The notes below the pieces were generated by a model. It saw only the letters and a program-made list of their open reading frames with translations. It was not told the origin of the DNA and searched no databases. Source: Halochromatium roseum (GTDB taxonomy: Bacteria; Pseudomonadota; Gammaproteobacteria; Chromatiales; Chromatiaceae). Taken from it: a DNA stretch of 64,000 bases. This document shows positions 36,501 to 45,307 of this stretch, piece after piece; the first letter of the stretch is position 1; the number at the start of each line of letters is the position of its first letter. The position numbers and the translations under genes are program-made. Location of the stretch: NCBI RefSeq assembly GCF_016653315.1, contig NZ_NHSH01000074.1, positions 1 to 64,000 on the forward strand, written 5' to 3'.

Positions 36501-38350
36501 GCATCTTTGAACACCGCCGCCGCTGTATCCCGCTCGCGTCGCCAGGTAGCCCCTGTCTCGAGGCCTTCTAATAGACGCGTCTCATCGAGTTGACCGAATA
36601 AGGCGTTGACGAGACTCGTCTGCACCGCAGAATCCGGCTGCAGACGGGAGAGAAAAGAACAGAACGCCAGCGTGCGACTAAGGTCATTCGGTGGTGACAC
36701 CGCTAAGGCGCTCGCGACCACATCCAACTCTGTGACGAGAGCTTCTAGCGCTCCAACCGCAGATGTCAAATCCTGCTTAAGCCGCTGCTGATCCACTGGC
36801 TGTAGATCCAAACGTTTCACATCGTAGAATGCATGTGTCGATGGATCCCCAATCGTCTCGCAGGCAGAAACATACTGCTGCACCAACATCCGCCGGCGCG
36901 TACGCTCTTCATCATTCCACTCACTAAGAGTGTCGTTCTGAAAAACAGGCGGTTGTAATTCACGGCCGAGGAATCCGATTACCTCTGCCATCGCTTGAAA
37001 AGGTGTGTAGCTGCGATCGGTCAGAGGTGTGTGCAGACTTTCCGCGATCACATTGAGCTCATCACGACAATCGCGCAGCGCCGACCCATCGGTCGGATTT
37101 TCAAAGGCATGATTGACTCCATTCAGCGTCCGCTTCAACTCCTGGAGTACACCCTTTTTGTTAGCCTGACGCGAATGCAGCTCCAGGCAAAGATCAGCTA
37201 GCCCAAGCTTCTTCATGCGTCGGTGGACGACGTTCAACGCAGCCATTTTCTCAGCCATGAACAAGACCGTCTTGCCGTCATACACAGCCTTAGCAATCAG
37301 ATTGGTAATGGTCTGAGATTTGCCAGTGCCAGGGGGTCCTTGTACGACTAGATTCCGCCCAACACCGACCTCCTCTATGACCTTGGTCTGAGATGCATCA
37401 GCATCAATGACATGCAACAGATCAGCAGGGTCGAGTTTAGTATCAAGTCGCTCGCCGTCTGAAAACAAAGGTGGTGTTGACTCAAATCCGCCTGTCAGCA
37501 GTCCCTTCAAAATCGGGTTGGAAGCCAAATGATCGCTTGACCAGCGATCCGGCTCTAAGTCATGCATCATTAGCAGCTTAGCAAATGAAAAAAACCCGAG
37601 CTGCAAACCATTTTCATCGATCGACCAACGTGTCTTTTGCGCAATGGCCCTCGATACCTTTTCAAAGTATGCGCTAGGTCTCCACTCATTTTCTGAATCT
37701 TCTCCAGCTGCCTGATCGCTAGCTGTCTCTTCAAGCATGGGCAGTGTAATGCCAAAATCCGTTGCTAACCGCTCTTGCAACGGCAAGTTGGCATTCATTT
37801 CCTCATCACGCACCTGCAACTGGTAGTGCCCCGTTTTCTTATTGCGAACCAACTCGACAGGCAAAAGAAGCAGAGGCGCTTCACGTTGTACTTGAGATCG
37901 CTCATCCTCGAACCAGGACATAAAGCCGATAGCTAAATAGAGGATATTAATGCCTTGTTCTTCTTCAGCCGTCCGAGCATCACGATACAAACTGAGTAGG
38001 CGTTTCTGTAACGCATCAGCAGTTAGTGGTGTTTCGAGGAAAGAATCTGAACACCGATCCTCTTTTACCGAATTGTCCGATAAAGCAAGGTAAAGTTCAT
38101 CAGGGAATTGTTCCTTATCGACCTGCTCTGTTGCGGTAGCCTTAAACTGCATAGGCCTGCCGCGTTGATAAAGTACTTCGTAAACACTATCAGCCCTTTT
38201 ATTAACGATGTTTAATGACTTGCTACGTTTCTGTTCCCGGTTGACATGGATAAGCCGATTACGCGTACCAGTTTCGATCAGGCGACGACGCGCACTTCTT
38301 AGCTCATGTGCCAACCGCTCGATGTTAGAAGAGTTTACTTCTTGATCCAT
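33539..38350 (-). CDS. DUF4011/superfamily-1 helicase with Vsr-like nuclease and DUF3320 domains
   Basis: A protein of about 1600 residues. Order of domains: DUF4011 (about 10-250), UvrD/COG1112-type helicase with Walker A GPPGTGKSQT near 337 and Walker B LLIIDEASQ near 970, helicase motifs GDSKQLPPS and ENVQGDERDVI, then a Vsr/DUF559-like endonuclease fold near 1300-1380 (ILAVECDGATYHR, then LGWRFYRIWSTDW), and a DUF3320 domain near 1460-1540. ATG 38350 is preferred to 38359 because AGGA lies 8 nt before it. The gene is visibly more AT-rich than its neighbours. Related COG1112 helicase-nucleases occur in anti-phage systems such as Mokosh, so a defence role is likely but inferred. No partner gene is adjacent on the same strand. 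Confidence 0.85.
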   Translation of the reverse strand: MDQEVNSSNIERLAHELRSARRRLIETGTRNRLIHVNREQKRSKSLNIVNKRADSVYEVLYQRGRPMQFKATATEQVDKEQFPDELYLALSDNSVKEDRCSDSFLETPLTADALQKRLLSLYRDARTAEEEQGINILYLAIGFMSWFEDERSQVQREAPLLLLPVELVRNKKTGHYQLQVRDEEMNANLPLQERLATDFGITLPMLEETASDQAAGEDSENEWRPSAYFEKVSRAIAQKTRWSIDENGLQLGFFSFAKLLMMHDLEPDRWSSDHLASNPILKGLLTGGFESTPPLFSDGERLDTKLDPADLLHVIDADASQTKVIEEVGVGRNLVVQGPPGTGKSQTITNLIAKAVYDGKTVLFMAEKMAALNVVHRRMKKLGLADLCLELHSRQANKKGVLQELKRTLNGVNHAFENPTDGSALRDCRDELNVIAESLHTPLTDRSYTPFQAMAEVIGFLGRELQPPVFQNDTLSEWNDEERTRRRMLVQQYVSACETIGDPSTHAFYDVKRLDLQPVDQQRLKQDLTSAVGALEALVTELDVVASALAVSPPNDLSRTLAFCSFLSRLQPDSAVQTSLVNALFGQLDETRLLEGLETGATWRRERDTAAAVFKDAAWYAEVQALREPIAKGVSSGLSRLFGRYRSASREFRVLLKGPPPKAPTERLELLDQLLQVQGQRALLSEDEDWLRGVLGDAWRGERTDFQAALATLNWLRSLAETGWLPQEPQTLNSWAADFPQAAARADQLKELLKKAEDAVSKPMKDLDEYKPEGSTTDASKSPLGNSQLLVLLQRLRHMLANLSSYVDWVRYKQSRNELEESNNGLKTLLQALDNQHVALASAVDEFDYAVAEARWNYARSAQPELARLAACDRHKLVEQFQTLDAERVADVRALIRNQHRQQLPTGATGEMGFLRGEMAKRRRHRSIRQIMINAGRMVQRIKPVFLMSPISIAQFLPPEQMSFDLLIIDEASQIKPEDAIGAMARARQIVVVGDSKQLPPSSFFDRLTDEDGDEDEEEDGAAPMAQAIELESILTLCEARGLRRLMLEWHYRSRDPSLITVSNAEFYENRLILPPTPTQHDDNVGLQLTRVPGVYSSKSRGGGRPGTNRIEAEAIVTALSRHARHNAELSVGVVTFSKSQSDMVTELLELRRRDDSLLDALLREGRNEDVFVKNIENVQGDERDVIMISVGYGPHEPNGRLSSMNFGPVNTDGGERRLNVLFSRARIRCQVFSSFAPEEIDLSRTTKDGPRVLKRFLKFAEIGELEQALPTGADADSPFEEDVATVIQMLGYPCDAQVGSAGFRIDLGVRNPDRLGQYILAVECDGATYHRALWARERDRLRQQVLEGLGWRFYRIWSTDWFYRRDQEIERLKKALRDAQLAADSWSIEGANQSAFGQFGQKDIFEGLPDNGETHQPELAAVDDSSLAEQNLTVPILPQAVPYQRVIPQIGAQVEPHEIATEILAEHVVKVVEGEGPIHVSEVARRIAVGCGKTRTGTRIQDATQAALIHAQKQDRIYENDEFWFTSSQRDDPPVRDRSQESSPTNKAIYLSSIEIQAAAAVVQRENGRVDPEEGIQAVARLLGFQRTGPDLREKIQEALRE

Positions 38351-38359
38351 TGCAAGCAT

Positions 38360-38736
38360 CCTAATCTGTTTTGCTTATTGAGGTATTCGAACTAAGCGGT
38401 AATGGTGACAAAATATTGTCTACCAAGTCAGCGGATCATGCCCGAGTGCGAACTCTAACACCAAGCCCTTCAGGTACAGTAGAGCGTGGATGTGTAGCGA
38501 CTCCACGCGCGCGAGGCGATCCGACGAAGGTTGTCACGGCTCTCGCAGCACCAGTGCACCAGTGCTGCTGAAGCCTCGGCAAGCTGCCGCCCACCGGCCG
38601 CTTGAGACTCTCGTATACTTCGGACCTTGCTTTCAGCCATTGGTCCTGGGTGCTCGACGGCTCGCACCCTTCCACGCGAGCCATGCCAAGATGGTCGTTG
38701 GCACCCAGGCACGGGATCAGTCTGACTTTCGTTGGC
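38360..38736. other. Intergenic region upstream of the large helicase
   Basis: About 375 bp with no supported gene. The part next to 38360 is AT-rich and probably holds the helicase promoter. An imperfect palindrome of GCAGCACCAG type lies at 38546-38572. A minus-strand open frame across 38436-38840 has no recognisable family and runs into the end of the neighbouring gene in another frame. Confidence 0.5.
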
Positions 38737-39633
38737 TCAGAAATCCCAACTCCAGCTCTCGACGACAAAGCGCGGCCGCTGCGCCGCGATATAGATATCC
38801 CGCAGCCGAAGATGCAGTGTTCGGTCGAGCAGTGAGACATCCACTAACTCTTTCCCGTGGGAGGCCTGAAAGCCTTTGTCATACCGCAACCCTCCCTCAC
38901 CAGTCAGCAGATACCGAGCGTGGAATGCTTTCTCGGTACGGTTCGGATCGACGCATCGGAACTCGAAGCGCGCACCGCTGAGTCCGGCTATCTCTGCAAT
39001 TCTCCCGAACTCGCTGCGTGCGGCACGGCCCCGATCCCGGGGTAGAAATTTCGTGCTGGTGTAGACGTAGAACTGCTCGAAACGCCTGCCCGCCACCGCC
39101 GACTTGGCCAAAGCGACCAGTACCGACAGGCAACTGTTGATGTCGACCCTGAAGTATGGATCCACAATGGCAGCCTCACTGGCGTGTGAGAGCAATGGCT
39201 CCGCAGGTCTTGCCAGACCACGTGGCGTACTCTCGCACTCCACCTCCCGCGCGACCTCGAAGAACGCCTCATCGATCACATCGATACTCTGAACGGTTGA
39301 CTCGCGGTGACACTCCTCGCTCCCATCGGCCATGATCACGCGATCGAAGGCGTTCACGTGCTTCAGCGCGTTCTCGCTCCAAGGCACATCACCGCAATAC
39401 GGAACGCCCGAGTTCACCATGCGTTCCTGCTTGATCACTTGCAGCTTCGCGATGAAGCGCTTGCGCTCCATTTCACCTGCGTCGACGAGCTGCTTTTCGA
39501 TAAACTCCTTGATCCACGCCTTGGGGAAAGCCGCCAACACCCGCCCATGCGAGAAGCCCAGCTTCTCGGTGACGTAACGAAAATCCTCCCACCGACGCAG
39601 TGCGGCAGGCTCAATCGCGAACTTCTTAATCAT
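38737..39633 (-). CDS. PLD/MIT-C-like partner of a DUF3696 ATPase, unknown function
   Basis: A 298-residue protein; ATG 39633 overlaps the end of the ATPase gene by 8 nt, so the two are co-translated. The N-terminal half (about 1-130) is helical and unrecognised. The C-terminal half has a strand AIVDPYFRVD near 157-166 and a later FHARYLLTGEGGLRYDKGF near 237-255. The DPYF strand followed by a late His-x-Arg and Gly-rich segment resembles the phospholipase D-like fold of MIT C-terminal domains and PLD nucleases, but a classic HxKxxxxD is not present (HAR in place of HxK). I infer an effector or binding role; no close family is recognised. Confidence 0.65.
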   Translation of the reverse strand: MIKKFAIEPAALRRWEDFRYVTEKLGFSHGRVLAAFPKAWIKEFIEKQLVDAGEMERKRFIAKLQVIKQERMVNSGVPYCGDVPWSENALKHVNAFDRVIMADGSEECHRESTVQSIDVIDEAFFEVAREVECESTPRGLARPAEPLLSHASEAAIVDPYFRVDINSCLSVLVALAKSAVAGRRFEQFYVYTSTKFLPRDRGRAARSEFGRIAEIAGLSGARFEFRCVDPNRTEKAFHARYLLTGEGGLRYDKGFQASHGKELVDVSLLDRTLHLRLRDIYIAAQRPRFVVESWSWDF

Positions 39634-41467
39634 CCTCGAGAAACAGCTCCGCCTCTCGCTCAGAGAAGAAACCTCGCGGCCACCGGTCGAGGAACTCCCC
39701 ATCAGCAGATACGCGCAGAGGGACTATCTCAGTAGCTTCCTCTTGGGCGTCGAAGAAGAAGAACGCGACATCCTCAGGGCGCAAGTGATAGTCGACGTGA
39801 CGGATGTGCGACTGGGATGTCTCCCTTATTCGGCGCAGCAGCCTCAGCGCGACATGCTCGCTGTGGGTCTCAAGGATGAAGCGGTGGCCGTGTCGGTTCT
39901 TGCAGGCCGCAAAGAAATCCCCCAGCGATGTCTGAAGCTTGGGATGCAGATGCAACTCAGGCTGCTCCACGATGCTCTGCGGCACCAAGACGCCGGCGGC
40001 CAGCACGGGCACGACCTGAGGTATACCCACACCGACTTCGTCCAGGTTGACTGGCGCACCGAGACGCTCATCGATCAAGCGCAGGAGGAGTAGCCGTTCG
40101 GGCAGTGCGCCCCAATCCGCGCGCAAACCTTCAGAGCCGGGGACTGTTGTCGCCGAACTGCACTCGGTGTATGTGATCGCGAGGTGGTGTCCTAGACCCA
40201 GCCGCTGAGGTGGCGAGAGCCAGTCGTTGATCTCCTTGAGGCCGATCGTCTTGAAGCGCCAAAGATCCCAGTTCTCCGCTCGGCGTCGCCACTCCTGTTG
40301 CATGCGGGGGCGAGTCTTCGGGTTCATCCACAGTTGCATGCCAACGTAACCGTAGTCAGTCAGTAGATCGCCTGTCTCCGGACTGCCTTGATCATCAGAC
40401 GCAGCTGCAATGGCAGCATAATGAGCATGCTCATTGAAATCTCGCACGATTGCGAACCACGCCTGACTGCCGTCACACCATATCCACTCGCAGATACCCG
40501 AGAGTGTTGAGCACACAAACCCGTCACGGGACAGAAAGGTGACATCCTGCTCGCTCGGGATGATCCGGGTAGGGCCAATGCAGGCCGCCTGATCGATCGT
40601 ATCGGCGACAAGGTTCAGCGGGGTTTGAACCAGGAAGTCCAAAATATGGCGGAGCTGGAAGTAGCGCGTGCGAAACTCCTCGAAAGGTAGGCGCCCATCG
40701 TGAAACCGCAGCGCAATGTCATCATCGATATAGAACACGCCATCCTTGAACTGATGCTCGATGAAGAAGGCCAGGTAACCGGCTGCGGTCTTGCCCTCCC
40801 AGAAGAAATCGACCAACGAGCGTAGTGTGTGTCCGTATTCTGAGAGTTCTTCGTCGAGCGTCCGGATGATCGGGTGTGACTCGTTGATGTAGATCGAGTA
40901 CGTGGTCAAGGTCAGAAGCGGTATCGCGTCGACCGAAATCTCGGTCGCCCAAGATGCGCCAAACTCCCCCCTCTCGCATTCCGAAACCTCAGGCTCCAGC
41001 CGAAGCCAGTCGATCGCTGTTTCCTTCTCCGCATCGAACTCGATTCGGAAGATCACCGTCACCTCATAGGAGGGTGGCTCGTCGTCGGGCGCCGCATCGG
41101 GCAACTGATAGAATGCGCCAATCAGGCGCGGGAACTGCTCAGCGAAATCATTCGTGAAGGCGCCACGCTTCTTTGCATTGATAGGAGCCTTGAGCGCAGT
41201 GCAGCTGGCGGATACTCCGAGCATCATGTCGCGGGACAGATCGTGGTTTCTTGCCGCACGTTCGAGCTGTGAAACGAAGTCGAACGGGTCGCCGGCCCGG
41301 CATAGTGCCCCGATCAGCCTTAATGCTCCGGTTGCGGCACTTTTCCCGGCTGAGTTGGGACCGTAAAAAAGCGTGATCGGCGCTAGGTTGAGCTCGAAAG
41401 GACCGCCGATGCTTTTGTAATTCTCGATATAGAGCCGTGTTAGATAGGTCTTCGCTTCCGATGTCAT
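39626..41467 (-). CDS. AAA/OLD-type ATPase with DUF3696
   Basis: A 613-residue ABC/RecF-like ATPase. Walker A is GPNSAGKSA (36-44), preceded by LYIENYKSIGG. A long divergent middle region (about 90-470) would be the coiled or insert domain. Near 500 lies the signature/Walker B stretch VEQPELHLHP, then FILETHSEH near 530, and the DUF3696 tail (DGEFLDRWPRGFF) at the C-terminus. No Toprim nuclease domain as in OLD or GajA is evident, so nuclease or other effector activity should come from the co-translated partner. ATPases of this group act as sensors in defence pairs such as Septu and PARIS. Confidence 0.82.
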   Translation of the reverse strand: MTSEAKTYLTRLYIENYKSIGGPFELNLAPITLFYGPNSAGKSAATGALRLIGALCRAGDPFDFVSQLERAARNHDLSRDMMLGVSASCTALKAPINAKKRGAFTNDFAEQFPRLIGAFYQLPDAAPDDEPPSYEVTVIFRIEFDAEKETAIDWLRLEPEVSECERGEFGASWATEISVDAIPLLTLTTYSIYINESHPIIRTLDEELSEYGHTLRSLVDFFWEGKTAAGYLAFFIEHQFKDGVFYIDDDIALRFHDGRLPFEEFRTRYFQLRHILDFLVQTPLNLVADTIDQAACIGPTRIIPSEQDVTFLSRDGFVCSTLSGICEWIWCDGSQAWFAIVRDFNEHAHYAAIAAASDDQGSPETGDLLTDYGYVGMQLWMNPKTRPRMQQEWRRRAENWDLWRFKTIGLKEINDWLSPPQRLGLGHHLAITYTECSSATTVPGSEGLRADWGALPERLLLLRLIDERLGAPVNLDEVGVGIPQVVPVLAAGVLVPQSIVEQPELHLHPKLQTSLGDFFAACKNRHGHRFILETHSEHVALRLLRRIRETSQSHIRHVDYHLRPEDVAFFFFDAQEEATEIVPLRVSADGEFLDRWPRGFFSEREAELFLEDD

Positions 41468-42057
41468 GACTCAGCAGGGTTGGGTTTCGGATGGCAGGAG
41501 CGACGGGGTATCGTGGTGTCGGAGGCGGTGAGCCGCAGCGCGGACCGATAGCATAGGTGCCTCGTGCCGATTCGTAGAAGGCGCGGGGGGGTGGCCGCTC
41601 CGGAGTTTAGCGCACATCTGCGCAATAGCGTCGATAGTGCGGAGGTTTGACCCCCTTCGAGCCGATTCATCATTGATCTCAGTCATGCCTGTAGAGTCGA
41701 TCGGGGTCGCGACCTTCGATCCCTGGCGGTGGTGTCGCGTATCTACGCGGTTAGCGCTTCTGAAGCCAGCGAGTCAGCATCGTGCTGGTTGTTTCGCCCC
41801 TGGGGCCTATCGACGCCAATGGACCCACGGCCGTTGCTGATCGCCGCACGTGCTCCAGATGCCGAACCCCGGCGGCTTTGGCAGCGGCTTCAGCTCGGCT
41901 GTAGCTCCGATCAGAGTTATGTTTGGGTTCGGCTGCGAACGAGCGTGAAGGTCCGGTCCCGCCGATTTTCTCGCTAACGCCAGCCATCATCGGCCCAGAG
42001 CGAGCGTCGCAAGTGAAGGGTCTGAGCGCATGGCATTGTTCGGGCTTTTCTCCTAGA
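41468..42057. other. Long intergenic region between the ATPase module and the toxin-antitoxin pair
   Basis: About 590 bp with no gene I can support. A minus-strand frame at 41471-41686 begins MTEINDESARRGSNLR and may be the truncated beginning of a lost gene, but its second half is low-complexity. The plus strand has two short frames without family similarity. The stretch looks like decayed DNA between accessory modules. Confidence 0.5.
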
Positions 42058-42078
42058 CTGTACGGAGTTACCGTACAG
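42058..42078 (+). promoter_or_regulatory. Perfect palindrome, likely operator of yefM-yoeB
   Basis: CTGTACGG (42058-42065) and CCGTACAG (42071-42078) are exact reverse complements with spacer AGTTA. The element ends 17 bp before the yefM start. YefM/YoeB of E. coli bind palindromes built on TGTACA, and each arm here contains TGTAC. Confidence 0.75.
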
Positions 42079-42094
42079 AATCAGGTGTCCGACA

Positions 42095-42367
42095 ATGGAA
42101 ACCACAACCGTAAACAAATTTAGAGACAGTCTAAAAAGCTTTATTGAACAGGTGGCTAGTCAACATGTGCCACTTCGCGTGACACGGCGTACGGGCTCGG
42201 ATTTTGTGGTGATCAGTGCCGAGGATTGGGAGCGTGACCAAGAAACTTTGTACGTGCTCCAAAATACTAGCCTTATGCGCCAGATCGCCGATTCCAGTGC
42301 TACCCATAACGCCGGTACCGGATATGCCCCAACCAAAGAGCAGTTAGATGAGATCACTGGTCTTTGA
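42095..42367 (+). CDS. yefM: YefM-family antitoxin
   Basis: A 90-residue Phd/YefM antitoxin. The N-terminal part (VNKFRDSLKSFIEQVASQ, then PLRVTRR and FVVISAEDWE near 45) is the dimeric DNA-binding domain; the C-terminal part is the flexible, acidic toxin-neutralising tail. It precedes and overlaps the toxin gene by 20 nt. A perfect palindrome upstream supports autoregulation by the complex. Confidence 0.88.
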   Translation: METTTVNKFRDSLKSFIEQVASQHVPLRVTRRTGSDFVVISAEDWERDQETLYVLQNTSLMRQIADSSATHNAGTGYAPTKEQLDEITGL

Positions 42368-42623
42368 GGGGAGAACATGGGAGGTGTACGAGGACCTACG
42401 GCAGCGCGACAAACGGATGCACAAGCATCTTTGCGCAATCTTGAAAGACATGTTGCGCGGCGATCCCAGCACAGGCTTAGGGAAACCCGAAGCCCTTCGA
42501 CATCATCTTTCCGGTTTTTGGTCGAGGCGACTTAGCCAGAAGGATCGGCTTGTGTATACATTTGACGACACTCGCATCTATCTCTTTGCCATAGGCGGTC
42601 ACTACGACACTTTTGAGTCCTAA
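42348..42623 (+). CDS. yoeB: YoeB-family mRNA interferase toxin
   Basis: A 91-residue ribosome-dependent RNase of the RelE/YoeB fold. Family residues are clear: VYEDLRQRDKRMHKHL near 13-28, GLGKPEALRHHLSGFWSRRLS near 43-63 (Glu and Arg of the active site), DRLVYTF near 66 and a C-terminal GHYD in place of the usual YHY. The C-terminus therefore differs slightly from E. coli (HYDTFES against RYHY), and activity should be tested rather than assumed. The start lies within yefM, coupling translation. Confidence 0.88.
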   Translation: MRSLVFEGRTWEVYEDLRQRDKRMHKHLCAILKDMLRGDPSTGLGKPEALRHHLSGFWSRRLSQKDRLVYTFDDTRIYLFAIGGHYDTFES

Positions 42624-42788
42624 CCCTCAGGATCAGAGCACGTCAACCCCGATACGTGGGTGTTACCCCATTTTTCGGGCCACTTCAACATCCACATCAG
42701 CCAACCGCAAGCGCTTCAGCCCAAGTTTCCTGTCGTAACACTGGCCGCCGATCGACCGGGTGCGCTATGGTTAGCGGCCCATGCGTGA

Positions 42789-43871
<1,083 letters not shown>

Positions 43872-43884
43872 CCGGGCAGCCGTG

Positions 43885-44859
43885 ATGACCGACCGTTACG
43901 CGGTGATCGGCAACCCCATCGCGCACAGCAAATCGCCGCTGATCCACGCCGCCTTTGCCGCCCAGACCGGCGAGCCGATCGAGTACGGCCGCATCCTTGG
44001 CAATCCCGAGGACTTCGCCGGCGATGTGCGTCGCTTTGTGGCTGAGGGCGGGCGCGGGCTCAACGTCACGGTGCCGTTCAAGACCGATGCCTTCGAGCTG
44101 CTCGAGGATCTCAGCGACCGGGCGCGCAGCGCCGGTGCCGTCAACACGCTGATCGTGCGCGATGGCGGCCTGCTGCGCGGTGATAACACCGATGGCGTCG
44201 GCCTGCTGCGCGACCTGACCGAGAATCATGGCTTCGCGCTGGCCGGCAAGCGCGTGCTGCTGCTCGGCGCCGGTGGTGCCGCGCGCGGCGTGCTACGCCC
44301 GCTCCTTGAGGCCAGTCCAGCGCGGCTGCTGATCGCCAATCGCACCGCGGCCAAGGCCGAGGCGCTGGCCGCTGAGTTCAGCCACGCGGCAGCCGCGGGA
44401 GACTTCGCACTCAGCACCCCAGCGGTAGCCAAGGTCGCTGTCACCGCCGAGGGCGTGGTCGACTCCCGCGCAGGGGCCATTGCGACCGATGCCGAACCGG
44501 GTCGAGGCAAGGCTCAGCAACCCGCGAGCCGCCAGCCGACGTCAGTTGCGCTGCAAGGCGGCGGTCTCGACGCGCTTGTCGGTGAGCGCTTTGACCTCAT
44601 CATCAACGCCACCTCCAGCGGTCTCGAGGGCCGGGTGCCGGAGATCCCCGCCGACTGTCTCGCCGAGGGCGGCTGGGTCTACGACATGCTCTACGCCGAT
44701 CAACCCACGCCGTTCTGCCGCTGGGGTCAGGCACGGGGCGCCGCGCGGGCGCTCGATGGCCTCGGCATGCTGGTCGAACAAGCCGCCGAATCCTTCTGGC
44801 TCTGGCGCGCCGTGCGTCCGGATACGGCGCCGGTCATCGCGCGGTTGCGCGGCGGTTGA
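43885..44859 (+). CDS. aroE: Shikimate dehydrogenase with an internal insertion
   Basis: Reduces 3-dehydroshikimate to shikimate with NADPH. Recognised by [17 protein letters not shown] at the start, [11 protein letters not shown] (catalytic Lys66), [11 protein letters not shown], the Rossmann loop GAGGAARGV (129-137) and [11 protein letters not shown]. The product is 324 residues, some 45 longer than usual: residues about 172-222, between the NADP loop and [11 protein letters not shown], are a low-complexity Ala/Val/Asp/Gln stretch absent from the family. Active-site residues lie outside it, so the enzyme may still work. Starts 13 nt after hemB; ATG 43885 preferred over GTG 43882. Confidence 0.9.
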   Translation: MTDRYAVIGNPIAHSKSPLIHAAFAAQTGEPIEYGRILGNPEDFAGDVRRFVAEGGRGLNVTVPFKTDAFELLEDLSDRARSAGAVNTLIVRDGGLLRGDNTDGVGLLRDLTENHGFALAGKRVLLLGAGGAARGVLRPLLEASPARLLIANRTAAKAEALAAEFSHAAAAGDFALSTPAVAKVAVTAEGVVDSRAGAIATDAEPGRGKAQQPASRQPTSVALQGGGLDALVGERFDLIINATSSGLEGRVPEIPADCLAEGGWVYDMLYADQPTPFCRWGQARGAARALDGLGMLVEQAAESFWLWRAVRPDTAPVIARLRGG

Positions 44860-44958
44860 TAGCAGCGCGGGGCTCCCGCATCTGCCCGATCTGAGCGGCC
44901 AATCATGATCGGCCAAGGATGCCAAACAACCTTCCCACCAGCGGATTAGAGGATCGCT

Positions 44959-45297
44959 ATGCAACTTGCCATCATCGGCATCGGACTGCTCGGACGCGAG
45001 TTCGCGCTCCGATTACAGGCACGTCAGTTCATGGGCCTGCTGCGCCAAAGCGCCCTCTATGCCCCGACCTTCAATAAGAAGCTCGATAAGTACCTGAACC
45101 ACGACTATGGCCAGGCCAATTTCCCGCTCAAACATCTGCACAAGGACTTAGCCCTGTTCCGCCAGGTCGCCGAGCAGTCCAATCTGCACAGCGCGCCGCT
45201 CGTCGCCCTCGAGGCGATCATGGCGCAAGCCATCGGACGAGGACAGGGTGATCTCGACTATTCAGCCCTCTACGAAGCCCTGGTCAACGGCCGCTAG
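44959..45297 (+). pseudogene. NAD-binding 6-phosphogluconate-dehydrogenase-like protein with internal deletion
   Basis: The 112-residue frame starts like a beta-hydroxyacid dehydrogenase (LAIIGIGLLGREFALRLQ, the Rossmann GxGxxG) but jumps at residue 21 straight to the C-terminal helical domain (FMGLLRQSALYAPTF, DYGQANFPLKHL, then DYSALYEAL). Full-length members are about 290 residues, so some 175 residues in the middle, including the substrate loop and catalytic lysine, are missing while the frame is kept. A good ribosome site (AGAGGATC) precedes ATG 44959. It is probably a deletion relic; a shortened helical protein could still be made. The next gene starts 10 nt downstream. Confidence 0.7.
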
Positions 45298-45307
45298 GAG
45301 GATCGCG

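Noticed and set aside
38436-38840. 134-codon minus-strand frame beside the PLD/MIT-C-like gene
   Set aside because: No recognisable family; its upstream part overlaps the 3' end of the neighbouring gene in another frame.
44910-44927. Near-palindrome of GGCC-AATCATGATC-GGCC type before the deleted dehydrogenase
   Set aside because: Short, with mismatches and no tail or promoter relation; could be chance.
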